NCBI GenBank assembly: GCA_964655245.1
Contig: CAZZLQ010000001.1
Coordinates: 30,348-94,347 of the forward strand
DNA length: 64,000 nucleotides
Reading direction: 5' to 3'
Source of the DNA: JBEIHI01 sp964655245
GTDB lineage: Bacteria; Bdellovibrionota; UBA2394
The position numbers and the translations under genes are program-made. Each line of letters starts with the position of its first letter. Positions within the stretch are counted from its first letter, which is position 1. The notes beneath the pieces were generated by a model, which searched no databases, had not been told where the DNA came from, and saw nothing but the letters and a program-made list of their open reading frames with translations. This document shows positions 35,802 through 43,642 of this stretch, in pieces.

Positions 35802-36230
35802 TTAGGTAAACTTTTTTGGCCCTTCGTTGCCGAAGAACTCTTCAATGATCCGTTTGGAAACAGTAATGATTTGTTTGTTTCTCAAATAGACAACATACGC
35901 ATCTAAAATCTTTTTGATATTGGGCGAAACGTCTTCAAATCGAAGTCCCATACCCAAATGTTCGCGGCCCTTCTTGCGATTGACCGCCCAGTTAACTCGA
36001 ACAACGGATGCGCCTACCTGCAATGACCCAAGGTCTCCTGGGAGTTGCAACTGAATCTCAATTTTCTTTTTTGGGCTTAAAATCTTTTCGGTTTTGATGA
36101 ATAAACCATCATTCGTGATATCGCCGACATCGGCCTCGTGTTCAACCCCATCCAAAACATAACGAATTCTCTCTTCAAGAAGAGGAATTCTGATGCCACC
36201 ACGCTTGTCTTTGGCATTTAGTCTTTCCAT
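35802..36230 (-). CDS. PilZ-domain protein (probable c-di-GMP receptor)
   Basis: The 142-residue product is a single PilZ domain with a short C-terminal extension. The RxxxR motif is RGGIR and the second motif is DITNDG, with Thr instead of the common Ser. A conserved GMGLRF strand follows. AAAAAGGA eight bases before the ATG supports the start. It diverges from the receiver gene at 36576 across the 345-base intergenic region. The missing Ser may lower c-di-GMP affinity; binding is an inference. Confidence 0.85.
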   Translation of the reverse strand: MERLNAKDKRGGIRIPLLEERIRYVLDGVEHEADVGDITNDGLFIKTEKILSPKKKIEIQLQLPGDLGSLQVGASVVRVNWAVNRKKGREHLGMGLRFEDVSPNIKKILDAYVVYLRNKQIITVSKRIIEEFFGNEGPKKFT

Positions 36231-36361
36231 GTTTCAATCCTTTTTAATCGTTACAATCCGTTACTTGTTACGATCAAATCTCCCCCTTATGGAAACTTGA
36301 TCCCCTTATGTAGGGCATCCCTAGATCGCCCCCAAACTAGCCTTTTGGGCTTCGTTTGTTA

Positions 36362-36412
36362 ATCCGCTCTAAGTTGGAGTGCGGATCTTACGAACTACTA
36401 TAAGCAATCCGC
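36362..36412 (+). repeat. competing inverted repeats in the receiver gene leader
   Basis: GCGGAT (36381-36386) can pair with ATCCGC upstream (36362-36367) or downstream (36407-36412). The downstream pairing is extended by CTTA/TAAG around a 2-base bulge to 10 pairs. The two hairpins exclude each other. Confidence 0.5.
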
Positions 36413-36529
36413 ATACCAAGTTTATACGGCCTTAAATTGGGTTTTAGGGGAGTTTGACGCATTGCCGGGGGGACATCTTTTGTTCACTTGGGGACTTTTT
36501 GTCATCAATTTCTGCGGGGTTTGCATTTT

Positions 36530-36557
36530 GGGGCCTCACAGGGGGGGAGACTTGGGG
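36530..36557 (+). promoter_or_regulatory. canonical G-quadruplex motif in the receiver gene leader
   Basis: Four G tracts of three or more bases occur with loops of 7, 1 and 6 bases (GGGG-CCTCACA-GGG-G-GGG-AGACTT-GGGG) on the sense strand. The motif ends 18 bases before the ATG at 36576, which has no Shine-Dalgarno sequence. Confidence 0.6.
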
Positions 36558-36575
36558 TTTAAACTAGTCTTACCC

Positions 36576-37358
36576 ATGAAAAAGACTCGGAAAATGAAGG
36601 TCGTCATTGCCGATGAGTCGTTGACGGTTCAAAAGCAGGTCAATGTGGCTCTGGCTTCTCCTGATTGTGAGGTCATTGCGGCCGCAGACGGTCAGGACGC
36701 TCTTCAAAAGATCAAGACCATGAGGCCAGACATTGTCTTGGCCGATTGTGCCCTTCGCTACCTCGATGGTTTTGATTTAGTCGATCGCATCCGATCTGAT
36801 TCATCTCTCATTCATGTGCGAGCCATTCTGCTCAAGGGGCAGTTGCCGAAGGGAAAAGAGGGGCGTCTCAAGGAGGTGCGGGCGGATGAGGTGATTTCAA
36901 AGCCGGTTGATCAGAAATCTCTGCTGAGAGCGATTGAGAGTGTTCTTTCTGATGAGGAAGAATCAACGGCCATTCAGATCGACCCCAGTTTGTCTGATGA
37001 GGAGAAGACGCCGATCGTACGCATTGAACAAAGTACCACGAGCGGAAAGATTGAAAAAATCGAGGCACTGAATTCGCGACTGTCAGCCATTGCTGAGGAG
37101 GTTGTTGGAGCTCATTCCTCGCCTCCGGAGGAGATCACGGCGAAGGTCCATCCTCGGGATTTTAAGCGGCCAGTACAGATCAATTCCGGCTCGCAGGAAA
37201 AGGCCCTTGTGCTGATTGAAACGAGTCAGCAGGCCGATTCCGCCCTGGATTTGGCGGCAAGGGAAGAAATCCGAAAATGGATTAGCGAAAATATGCCTCG
37301 AATTGTAGAAAAGCTCGTAAAGGATGAGCTTTTCAAATTCACCAAAGGGTCTCGTTAA
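36576..37358 (+). CDS. receiver-domain protein with a C-terminal PopZ/DUF2497-like motif
   Basis: The 260-residue product has an N-terminal receiver: acidic pocket in VVIADES, phosphorylatable Asp in IVLADCALRYLDG and conserved Lys in VISKP, but LLKG at the Thr/Ser position. A low-complexity acidic linker of about 100 residues leads to a C-terminal helix pair, EIRKWISENMPRIVEKLVKDE. This fits the pattern W-x-x-x-N-x-P-x-I-V-E-x-L-V-x-x-E of PopZ-like tails and some deltaproteobacterial response regulators. ATG at 36576 is favoured over a long upstream extension; ATG at 36594 is an alternative. It overlaps birA. Confidence 0.8.
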   Translation: MKKTRKMKVVIADESLTVQKQVNVALASPDCEVIAAADGQDALQKIKTMRPDIVLADCALRYLDGFDLVDRIRSDSSLIHVRAILLKGQLPKGKEGRLKEVRADEVISKPVDQKSLLRAIESVLSDEEESTAIQIDPSLSDEEKTPIVRIEQSTTSGKIEKIEALNSRLSAIAEEVVGAHSSPPEEITAKVHPRDFKRPVQINSGSQEKALVLIETSQQADSALDLAAREEIRKWISENMPRIVEKLVKDELFKFTKGSR

Positions 37359-38022
37359 ATCTTTTCTGTTTGAATCTTTAGATTCCACGCAAGATGAGGC
37401 TGCTCGCCTTCTCAAGAATGGAGCTCTTCCGCCTTTCTACGTACAAGCTGATGTTCAAACAAAGGGGCGGGGGCGATTGAATCGCCATTGGGTTTCTGAA
37501 AAGGGTGCTTCCTTAACCCTGACGTATTGCTGTCGCTCGTCATCTCGCTTCATTTCCGGATTGTCTTTGGTGATTGGGCTCGCTGTTCTTCGCACCTGCC
37601 GACGTGATGATCTTAGGTTGAAGTGGCCTAATGATATTATGTTGGGCGATGCGAAGGTTGGAGGCATTTTGATTGAATCGAAGTCTCAGGGGGACATGAT
37701 CGATTTTCTTGTGGGAATCGGCCTTAACTTGCAAAGCTTGTCGAGTGTTCCCTATGAAGGTTTGAATCAGCAAGTCGATGCTCAAGAATTGATTCAACAG
37801 ATTACTTCTGACTTGGCTCTTTTTTTTGCTAGTGGATTTCGCGAGTTTCTTTCGGAGTACGAGAGTCGAATGTGGAAAGTCGGAGAACAAGTGACTTACG
37901 AAGTGCAAGGTTCCAGACAATCGGTACAGATTTTGGGTGTTACCGATGAGGGCGCATTAAGGGTCTCTTCGGGAGGTCGTCTTGTCATTAACTTAGACGG
38001 TGAGATTCTGCATGAAATCTAG
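37324..38022 (+). CDS. birA: biotin-[acetyl-CoA-carboxylase] ligase
   Basis: BirA activates biotin as biotinyl-AMP and attaches it to the carboxylase carrier protein. The 232-residue product is the ligase without the DNA-binding domain. It has LDSTQDEA, the adenylate loop TKGRGRLNRHW, LKWPNDIMLGDAKVGGILIE and GIGLNL, followed by the small C-terminal beta domain. It cannot act as a biotin repressor. Its start lies 35 bases inside the preceding gene; GTAAAGG abuts the ATG. It overlaps coaX by 11 bases. Confidence 0.9.
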   Translation: MSFSNSPKGLVKSFLFESLDSTQDEAARLLKNGALPPFYVQADVQTKGRGRLNRHWVSEKGASLTLTYCCRSSSRFISGLSLVIGLAVLRTCRRDDLRLKWPNDIMLGDAKVGGILIESKSQGDMIDFLVGIGLNLQSLSSVPYEGLNQQVDAQELIQQITSDLALFFASGFREFLSEYESRMWKVGEQVTYEVQGSRQSVQILGVTDEGALRVSSGGRLVINLDGEILHEI

Positions 38023-38725
38023 CTTTGTCATTCGAATCGGCAACTCATCTGTCGAGGTGAGCTCAAAGCCCAATGAGATTCTTCGCTCTGATGTCGGAGA
38101 TTGGTCGAAGGTTTTTGAGTTGATGAGGCGCAGGCGAGTAGATCGTGTCATTTTGGCTTCGGTGAATCCCCCGATGACCAAAGCCCTGAAAAGAAAATGT
38201 CAGAAGCTTGGAGTTTCCGTCCTTGAGATTCGATCCCAGGATGTTCCACTCAAGTCGCCTTACAAAAAAACATTGGGAGTGGATCGGATACTGAATGTTT
38301 TTGCTTTGTCGCAAAGGGTGAAGGCGTCTTTTGTTTTGGTTGATTTTGGAACGGCGACAACGGTTGAGTTCTTTGATTGTAAAAAGGGCTATTTAGGGGG
38401 CTGGATTGCCCCTGGTGCGCATATGTTAGCTGAAGCTTTGAACAGAAGAGCTGCTCTCTTACCCTTGGTTCAAGTGAAGCAGATGAGATCGCTCAAGAAA
38501 CGAGTGGGCCCAGACACTCGACAAACTCTTCTGATGGGCATTCGCGCCATGCTTAAGGGGCTTCTCTTTGAGGCTGAATGGACAGCGCGTCAAGTTTGTA
38601 CAAACCGGCCTGTTCAGTTTTTTGTCACGGGCGGCGGAGCGGCTTCCCTGGGTCGTCTAAAGGGTTGGAGGCATATATCGGGGCTTCAGCTTGAGGCCCT
38701 TCGAAAGATCGCAGACAATAGATAG
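38012..38725 (+). CDS. coaX: type III pantothenate kinase
   Basis: CoaX phosphorylates pantothenate, the first step of CoA synthesis. The 237 residues have the ASKHA-type motifs: IRIGNSS at the N-terminus (usual DIGNT, here with Arg for Asp), GVDRILN and VDFGTATTVEFF. A second GG-rich phosphate loop (FFVTGGGAASL) is present. The Arg in place of the first Asp is notable, since that Asp normally binds metal or phosphate. The ATG at 38012 has GGTGAG upstream and lies inside the end of birA. Confidence 0.8.
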   Translation: MKSSFVIRIGNSSVEVSSKPNEILRSDVGDWSKVFELMRRRRVDRVILASVNPPMTKALKRKCQKLGVSVLEIRSQDVPLKSPYKKTLGVDRILNVFALSQRVKASFVLVDFGTATTVEFFDCKKGYLGGWIAPGAHMLAEALNRRAALLPLVQVKQMRSLKKRVGPDTRQTLLMGIRAMLKGLLFEAEWTARQVCTNRPVQFFVTGGGAASLGRLKGWRHISGLQLEALRKIADNR

Positions 38726-39787
38726 GTGCAGCCTCATCGATTGCCCGTTCTCACCGAGCTCCCTGAAAAACTTCAAAGAGCTGTTAATCCTGCCAATCCA
38801 AAGCTGCTCATGGCGGTGGCCAAGGGGCTAGCGCCTCTGGATCCTCAGACTCTTCTGGAGTCTTGGGTGTATCTCTCTCACACAGATAACCCGATGATCG
38901 CAGATGCCTCTTTGCAGTCTATCAAATCTTATCCTGAGGCCGCTCTTCTTCAAACGCTGAAACTGGACCTAGCTCCTTGGGCCCTTGAGTTCCTGGGTGA
39001 AATCTTCATTGGGAATGATGCTGCGCTCGAGGTGATCTTGTTGAATCAGAACGCTCCTGATGAGTTGTTCTCGAAAGTGGCTCCCAAGTGCTCAGAGTAT
39101 ATGACTTCACTTATTGCCAACAATCAGGAGCGGATCATTCAGTCGCCAGAAATCATCTCGGCTCTTGAGTCGAATCCGAAAAACCTCAAGAGTAACACGG
39201 ATCGACTTCGACACTTTCTGAGGTTGGCGGGTGTGTTCATTCCAGGAGATGCGTCGAGTGCATCTCTGGACGATAAGCCGGTCAACTTGCCTGTTGAGGG
39301 TGAAGGGGATACAGAGGACGCGGATGCAAGCGCTGAGAAGGCTCTCAAAGAGAGTTCACATCTGACAGAGGAGCAGCGTTCCAGTCTTTTGAATTATATT
39401 TTGAAGCTCAATGTGGGCAGCAAAATCAAACTCGCCTTTAAAGGGAACAAGGAAGCTCGTCAGATTCTGATTCGTGATGTGAACAAGATTGTTGCTCTTA
39501 CCGTGCTTAAATCGCCTCGAATAAACGAAAATGAAGTCGCTCTCTATGCTTCATTAAGAAATGTCTGTGACGAGGTGATTCGCACAATCTCAAGCTCTCC
39601 TCAGTGGACGAAGAGCTACCAAGTAAAGCTAGCGATCTGTCGTCACCCCAAATCGCCTCTGACGCAATCGATGGCGTTCTTGAAATTTCTGACGATGAGA
39701 GATCTCAATAAATTGACCAAAGATAAAAATGTCGTTGGACCACTCAAGAAGGCAGCCAAAGAACTCTTGTCTCTCAAACGTAAATAG
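38726..39787 (+). CDS. helical repeat-like protein of unknown function
   Basis: No named family is recognised. The 353-residue product is nearly all alpha-helical. Its two halves (about 1-165 and 215-353) are separated by an acidic linker rich in D, E and S (about 170-205). The second half has a conserved-looking core, KIKLAFKGNKEARQILIRD, and CRHPKSPLTQSMAFLKFL, suggesting HEAT-like or armadillo-like repeats. A GTG start directly follows the coaX stop, without a clear ribosome-binding site. Confidence 0.7.
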   Translation: MQPHRLPVLTELPEKLQRAVNPANPKLLMAVAKGLAPLDPQTLLESWVYLSHTDNPMIADASLQSIKSYPEAALLQTLKLDLAPWALEFLGEIFIGNDAALEVILLNQNAPDELFSKVAPKCSEYMTSLIANNQERIIQSPEIISALESNPKNLKSNTDRLRHFLRLAGVFIPGDASSASLDDKPVNLPVEGEGDTEDADASAEKALKESSHLTEEQRSSLLNYILKLNVGSKIKLAFKGNKEARQILIRDVNKIVALTVLKSPRINENEVALYASLRNVCDEVIRTISSSPQWTKSYQVKLAICRHPKSPLTQSMAFLKFLTMRDLNKLTKDKNVVGPLKKAAKELLSLKRK

Positions 39788-39806
39788 AAATAATTTATTC
39801 GTTAAG

Positions 39807-40844
39807 TTATTTTGTCTTGGCGACTCTTAGCACGCTGACGATCACGGGAACGCCCACATCGTTGCGAGTCATATTGTAGTCAAAGATTAGGGCAAACTCT
39901 TTGCCTTGGTTGGCGGCCTTCCACTCTTCAAATCTGGCGAAGTCATCTGGCTTCATGAGTTCCTCGAGATGAGTGGTTACTTCCTCAGGATTGAGGCGCA
40001 CTCCCCAGGATAAATGCTTCATCGAGTTATTCTCTGGGTCGCCAGCAATCTCTCTGCTGAAATCAATAAAATCGGCACGAAGGTAGCGTTTCATCTCCTC
40101 GAACAAGCGCGACATATTCGCTAAGATTCGTGCCACGGCAAGGCTCCCTGCGGTGGTTAGAGCGAGAGTGATGTGTTCAGCAATCGGTTCGGCGGCCGGG
40201 CTGATAGAAAACCCAAAAGCTGCTGCCATGAAAAGCAAATCCCTTTTGCTCCAGCGCCGTACATAGGAGTCCAGAGCGTGGCTAATCAGCTCGAGTCGCT
40301 CTTTGACCATGCTTTTCCCAAGCACGCGTTGAACGTGTATCAGGAAGGGTTGCTCAGGATCTGATGATAGCGGATGGTCAAAATTGCTTTTGAGTTGAGT
40401 CACATGATCCAATTTTCGAGTGTCTTTGGGATATCTCTCTAATGCTTTTGAAACGAGACGATCGATTTGTTCGAGATCTTGTTTTGAGACATGAACAGAA
40501 ACCTTATCTCCTCGGTTCCATTTATTTGAGAGTCCAGCTTTCATGTATGAGATGAAGGATTGGTCCTTGTTGTTGTCGAGTTGGGCGCGATTAAAATCGC
40601 CAAGAGCCGCGTAGAACTGAGGGGTGCCCTCTACGGCCTTCCCGCTGATAATCTGAAGAGCCATTCGACATCGAATCTTCTCAATCTCGGGTGTGACCCG
40701 ACCGATGGGCTCGACGTTGAGCCAGTCAGAGGCTGGTTTCAGGCTGAGTGGTTGGGTAGGGGATTCCGCAGATTCGACCCATGATGGTCCTAGAAGGGCG
40801 CAAAAAAGCCCAATAATCCAACCCGTAACGCTCAAATCCCTCAT
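39807..40844 (-). CDS. secreted/membrane hypothetical protein
   Basis: No family is recognised. The 345-residue product has a signal-anchor-like start (SVTGWIIGLFCALLGPSWVESAES). A helical body follows, with a hydrophobic stretch near residues 200-240 (FMAAAFGFSISPAAEPIAEHITLALTT) that may span the membrane. The C-terminus is beta-rich (FALIFDYNMTRNDVGVPVIVSVL). AAGGGA lies upstream of the ATG. It is flanked by a convergent gene and by tRNA-Ser on the same strand. Confidence 0.7.
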   Translation of the reverse strand: MRDLSVTGWIIGLFCALLGPSWVESAESPTQPLSLKPASDWLNVEPIGRVTPEIEKIRCRMALQIISGKAVEGTPQFYAALGDFNRAQLDNNKDQSFISYMKAGLSNKWNRGDKVSVHVSKQDLEQIDRLVSKALERYPKDTRKLDHVTQLKSNFDHPLSSDPEQPFLIHVQRVLGKSMVKERLELISHALDSYVRRWSKRDLLFMAAAFGFSISPAAEPIAEHITLALTTAGSLAVARILANMSRLFEEMKRYLRADFIDFSREIAGDPENNSMKHLSWGVRLNPEEVTTHLEELMKPDDFARFEEWKAANQGKEFALIFDYNMTRNDVGVPVIVSVLRVAKTK

Positions 40845-40882
40845 TAACTCATTTCCCTTACAAGATTCGTGCCGACTTAAAG

Positions 40883-40972
40883 TGGCGGAAGAGGAGGGAT
40901 TCGAACCCCCGATACCGTTGCCGGTATGCTAGTTTTCAAGACTAGTGCCTTCAACCACTCGGCCACTCTTCC
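40883..40972 (-). tRNA. tRNA-Ser(UGA)
   Basis: This is a class II tRNA on the minus strand with acceptor GGAAGAG/CTCTTCC. Anticodon stem CTAGT/ACTAG closes loop CTTGAAA, giving anticodon UGA. A long variable arm and T loop TTCGAAT follow; discriminator G and CCA are encoded. Confidence 0.96.
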
Positions 40973-41073
40973 TCTTTGTTGGCCCTCGTTCTGGAAAGAT
41001 GGGGCCTGATTGGTCCATAGAGTTAGCCAAAAAATTGTTCAAAGAAAACAAATTCCTTTAGACTCGGGGGCCT

Positions 41074-43119
41074 ATGGAAGCACAAATGTCGTGTTGTCAC
41101 TCAGCTCCGCAAAGCACCCAGCCCTCCCATAAGCAGATTCCCGAGGCTCAGTCCGAGGGGCCCTCATTGAGAGGGCCAGTGTTGGGAGTGGTCTTCTCGT
41201 TTCTTTTGGCGGGTGTTTCGATGGCCGCTCCAATGCTGATGGCGCCTAGCTTTGCGGCGTCGATGATCTCGGGAGTTTCTGCGCTTTTGATTGTGTTGAT
41301 TTGGGGGCGTCGATTTCTCACAAGTATTTTCAAGCTTTTTCGAAGCGCGGATATGAATACTTTGATTGGAATCGGCATCGTCGCATCCTTCGGTCTTTCC
41401 ATTTGGAATTTGTATCGAGGCGCCTTTGATCAGGTTTATTTTGAAACGGCGGCATTTGTTGCAGCTTTTGTTCTTCTCGGACAGCTGATCGAAACTCTGA
41501 TCCAAAACAAAATGTGGGCCCGCATGCGTGAGCTGACCGAGCTCTTGCCGGCAAGGGCACACCGTCTGTCGGGTGGGCAGATGCATGACGTTTCATTGGC
41601 CGAACTCAGCGTGGGAGATGTGGTTCGAGTTCTTGTCGGGGAGCGAGTTCCTGTAGACGGAGTGGTTTCGTCGGATGGGGGAGCGACCTTCGATGAAAGT
41701 ATTGTTACGGGAGAGTCTCGGCCTGTGACTCGCTTAAAGTCCCAAAATGCAATTCAGGGCTCACTCAATGTGGGACAACCTGTGGATCTTCAAGTTGGCA
41801 GAGCTTCCTCTGAGTCGTTGTATGCGCAGCTCATTGAGCAAGTGCAAGAGAGTCTCAAGACGCGGCCTCAGATTCAAAAGTCTGTTGATCGTATGGCGAC
41901 GTTCTTTGTGCCCCTTGTTGTTTTGTTGAGTATTACTGCGGCGATTGTGTGGATCAAGCTTGAGCCTTCAACCACGGATGCCTTTTCAATCGCACTCTCG
42001 GTATTGGTCATTGCATGTCCTTGTGCCATGGGGCTTGCCACACCGACAGCTTTGTTTGTGGGAGTCCTGCGAGGAGCCCGCCGGGGTATTCTCTTGAAGC
42101 GCTTAGATGGTGTCGATCGAGTTGGTGACATCAGTATGATTGCTTTTGATAAGACGGGCACTCTGACCGAGGGCCATCCCACCGTTACTCGGGTGAAGGC
42201 GATCGAAAATATTCCCAATTCCGAAATTTTGCAGTGGGCACTCTCAGTGGAAGCGAGTTCGGAGCATCCATATGCCGTCGCCATTCGTAATCATTGCAGC
42301 CAGAATCGCCTCTCTGCTCTCAAGGCAAAGGATTTGGTGATCACGCCCGGTCGTGGTGTTTCGGGTGTCGTCGAGAAAGATGGAAAATCCTATCAGGTTG
42401 TTCTGGGAAGCTTGGTTTGGTTGTTTGAGCATGGTTACGATCCGACTCAGGTTCCGCAAGACTTGACCTGGGAGGCCGAAGGTTCCAATGAAACGGTGAT
42501 CTGGCTTGGGGTTGATCAGAAGCCAATCGGAATCCTCATGTTGGCCGATAGGATTCGCGACGGTGCTGCAGAGATGGTCTCTGAGCTTTCAAAGGATGGC
42601 TACGAAGTGGGGATGATCTCGGGCGATTCGGAAAATGTTGTCCGTGAGGTAGCCAAAGTTTTGAAGCTGAAGTTTGCTCATTCAGGATTGTCTCCTCAAG
42701 AAAAAGCGTCGCTCGTAAAGCGACTGATGCAGCCCAAGCGCAAGATGGGTGATTTTGAGATTAAGCGAGTGGCCTTTGTTGGTGATGGTGTGAACGACGC
42801 ACCTGCTCTTGCTGACGCTCATTTGGGTATTGCGATGGGTTCGGGCTCAGCCTTGGCTCAATCCGCTGCCGATGTGATTCTTCTGTCGAGCGATCTAGGG
42901 CAGATACGGTCGACCTTCAAGATTTTGGGTCAAACACGATCTTTGATTACTCAAAACCTTGTGCTGAGCTTTGGTTACAATATTTTGGCAATACCTTTGG
43001 CAGCGGGAGTCTTGCTCCCTTCCTATGGGATTCTTTTGAACCCCATGATTGCCTCAGCGGCGATGGCGTTGAGCAGCGTGACGGTTTTGCTCAACTCTAT
43101 TCGTTCCTTACGTCAATAG
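41074..43119 (+). CDS. copA: P1B-type Cu+-exporting ATPase (HMA-less)
   Basis: This copper-translocating ATPase of the inner membrane has 681 residues and all catalytic features: TGES (212-215) in the actuator domain, CPC (315-317) in the membrane, DKTGTLT (359-365), SEHP, and GDGVNDAPAL. The Cu+-type late membrane signatures are present as NLVLSFGYN and MALSSVTVLLNS. No heavy-metal-associated domain precedes the first helix; only a short Cys/His-rich tail (MSCCHSAPQS) may bind copper. It supplies the intact comparison for the degenerate relative at 19552. Confidence 0.92.
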   Translation: MEAQMSCCHSAPQSTQPSHKQIPEAQSEGPSLRGPVLGVVFSFLLAGVSMAAPMLMAPSFAASMISGVSALLIVLIWGRRFLTSIFKLFRSADMNTLIGIGIVASFGLSIWNLYRGAFDQVYFETAAFVAAFVLLGQLIETLIQNKMWARMRELTELLPARAHRLSGGQMHDVSLAELSVGDVVRVLVGERVPVDGVVSSDGGATFDESIVTGESRPVTRLKSQNAIQGSLNVGQPVDLQVGRASSESLYAQLIEQVQESLKTRPQIQKSVDRMATFFVPLVVLLSITAAIVWIKLEPSTTDAFSIALSVLVIACPCAMGLATPTALFVGVLRGARRGILLKRLDGVDRVGDISMIAFDKTGTLTEGHPTVTRVKAIENIPNSEILQWALSVEASSEHPYAVAIRNHCSQNRLSALKAKDLVITPGRGVSGVVEKDGKSYQVVLGSLVWLFEHGYDPTQVPQDLTWEAEGSNETVIWLGVDQKPIGILMLADRIRDGAAEMVSELSKDGYEVGMISGDSENVVREVAKVLKLKFAHSGLSPQEKASLVKRLMQPKRKMGDFEIKRVAFVGDGVNDAPALADAHLGIAMGSGSALAQSAADVILLSSDLGQIRSTFKILGQTRSLITQNLVLSFGYNILAIPLAAGVLLPSYGILLNPMIASAAMALSSVTVLLNSIRSLRQ

Positions 43120-43201
43120 AGCCGACTTTCCGGATTGCGCCTGGCCGTTTTGTGGCTATCTAGAAATTGACGGAGAATTCTAAAGATCCGATGATTTGGT
43201 T

Positions 43202-43642
43202 ATGACTGGAAATAATCTGTTTTTGACCAATGTTTTGTTAACCATCATTGCTGCCCTTTTGTTGGTGAACGTCATTCAAAATGGTATGGGCTATTCCGGT
43301 GGTGTGCCTCGTCCTCAATTGGCAACAGAGACTTATCATCCGGGTTACGGAACGGGGGGATCTTCGCAAGCTCCAAACCCAACGGTCAATCCGGGGGCTC
43401 AACAGATGGCTGGTAAAATGTATTTCATGGCGATGACAGGTTTTCCAGAGGGATGCAAAGGGGTCCAGACCTTGGATCAGTGCGATTCTTCGGCTGCTCG
43501 TGCAGTGAAGGAAAAGGTCAATCAGCTTGCCGAAGGCAAAAGACCTCGTGAGGTTTTTGACCTCATTATCAAAACTTACGGTGAAGATGCTTTAACGGAT
43601 CAAGCCAAAGCAATTCGTAACATGCGTGTTAAGGGCCAGTGA
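43202..43642 (+). CDS. membrane-anchored CcmH-like protein
   Basis: The 146-residue product has one N-terminal transmembrane helix (FLTNVLLTIIAALLLVNVI), a Gly/Pro-rich linker and a C-terminal helical domain. The stretch from GCKGVQTLDQC to AARAVKEKVNQLAEGKRPREVFDLIIKTYGEDAL follows the CcmH/NrfF helical pattern (R-x-x-V, G-x-x-x-x-E-I/V, YG). The CxxC thiol pair is changed to two Cys nine residues apart. The ATG at 43202 is chosen over a TTG two codons upstream. It overlaps the next gene by GTGA. Confidence 0.6.
   Translation: MTGNNLFLTNVLLTIIAALLLVNVIQNGMGYSGGVPRPQLATETYHPGYGTGGSSQAPNPTVNPGAQQMAGKMYFMAMTGFPEGCKGVQTLDQCDSSAARAVKEKVNQLAEGKRPREVFDLIIKTYGEDALTDQAKAIRNMRVKGQ

Larger units (their letters stand above)
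36231..36575. other. 345-base structured intergenic region
   Basis: This gap separates the divergent PilZ and receiver genes. It holds three GTTAC copies near the PilZ end (about 36250-36275), a set of three complementary hexamers (ATCCGC at 36362 and 36407, GCGGAT at 36381) and six G tracts in the last 115 bases. I find no open reading frame or known riboswitch motif in it. Confidence 0.7.

Noticed and set aside
41074..43119. CopA as another degenerate ATPase
   Set aside because: All catalytic motifs (TGES, CPC, DKTGT, GDGVND) are intact.
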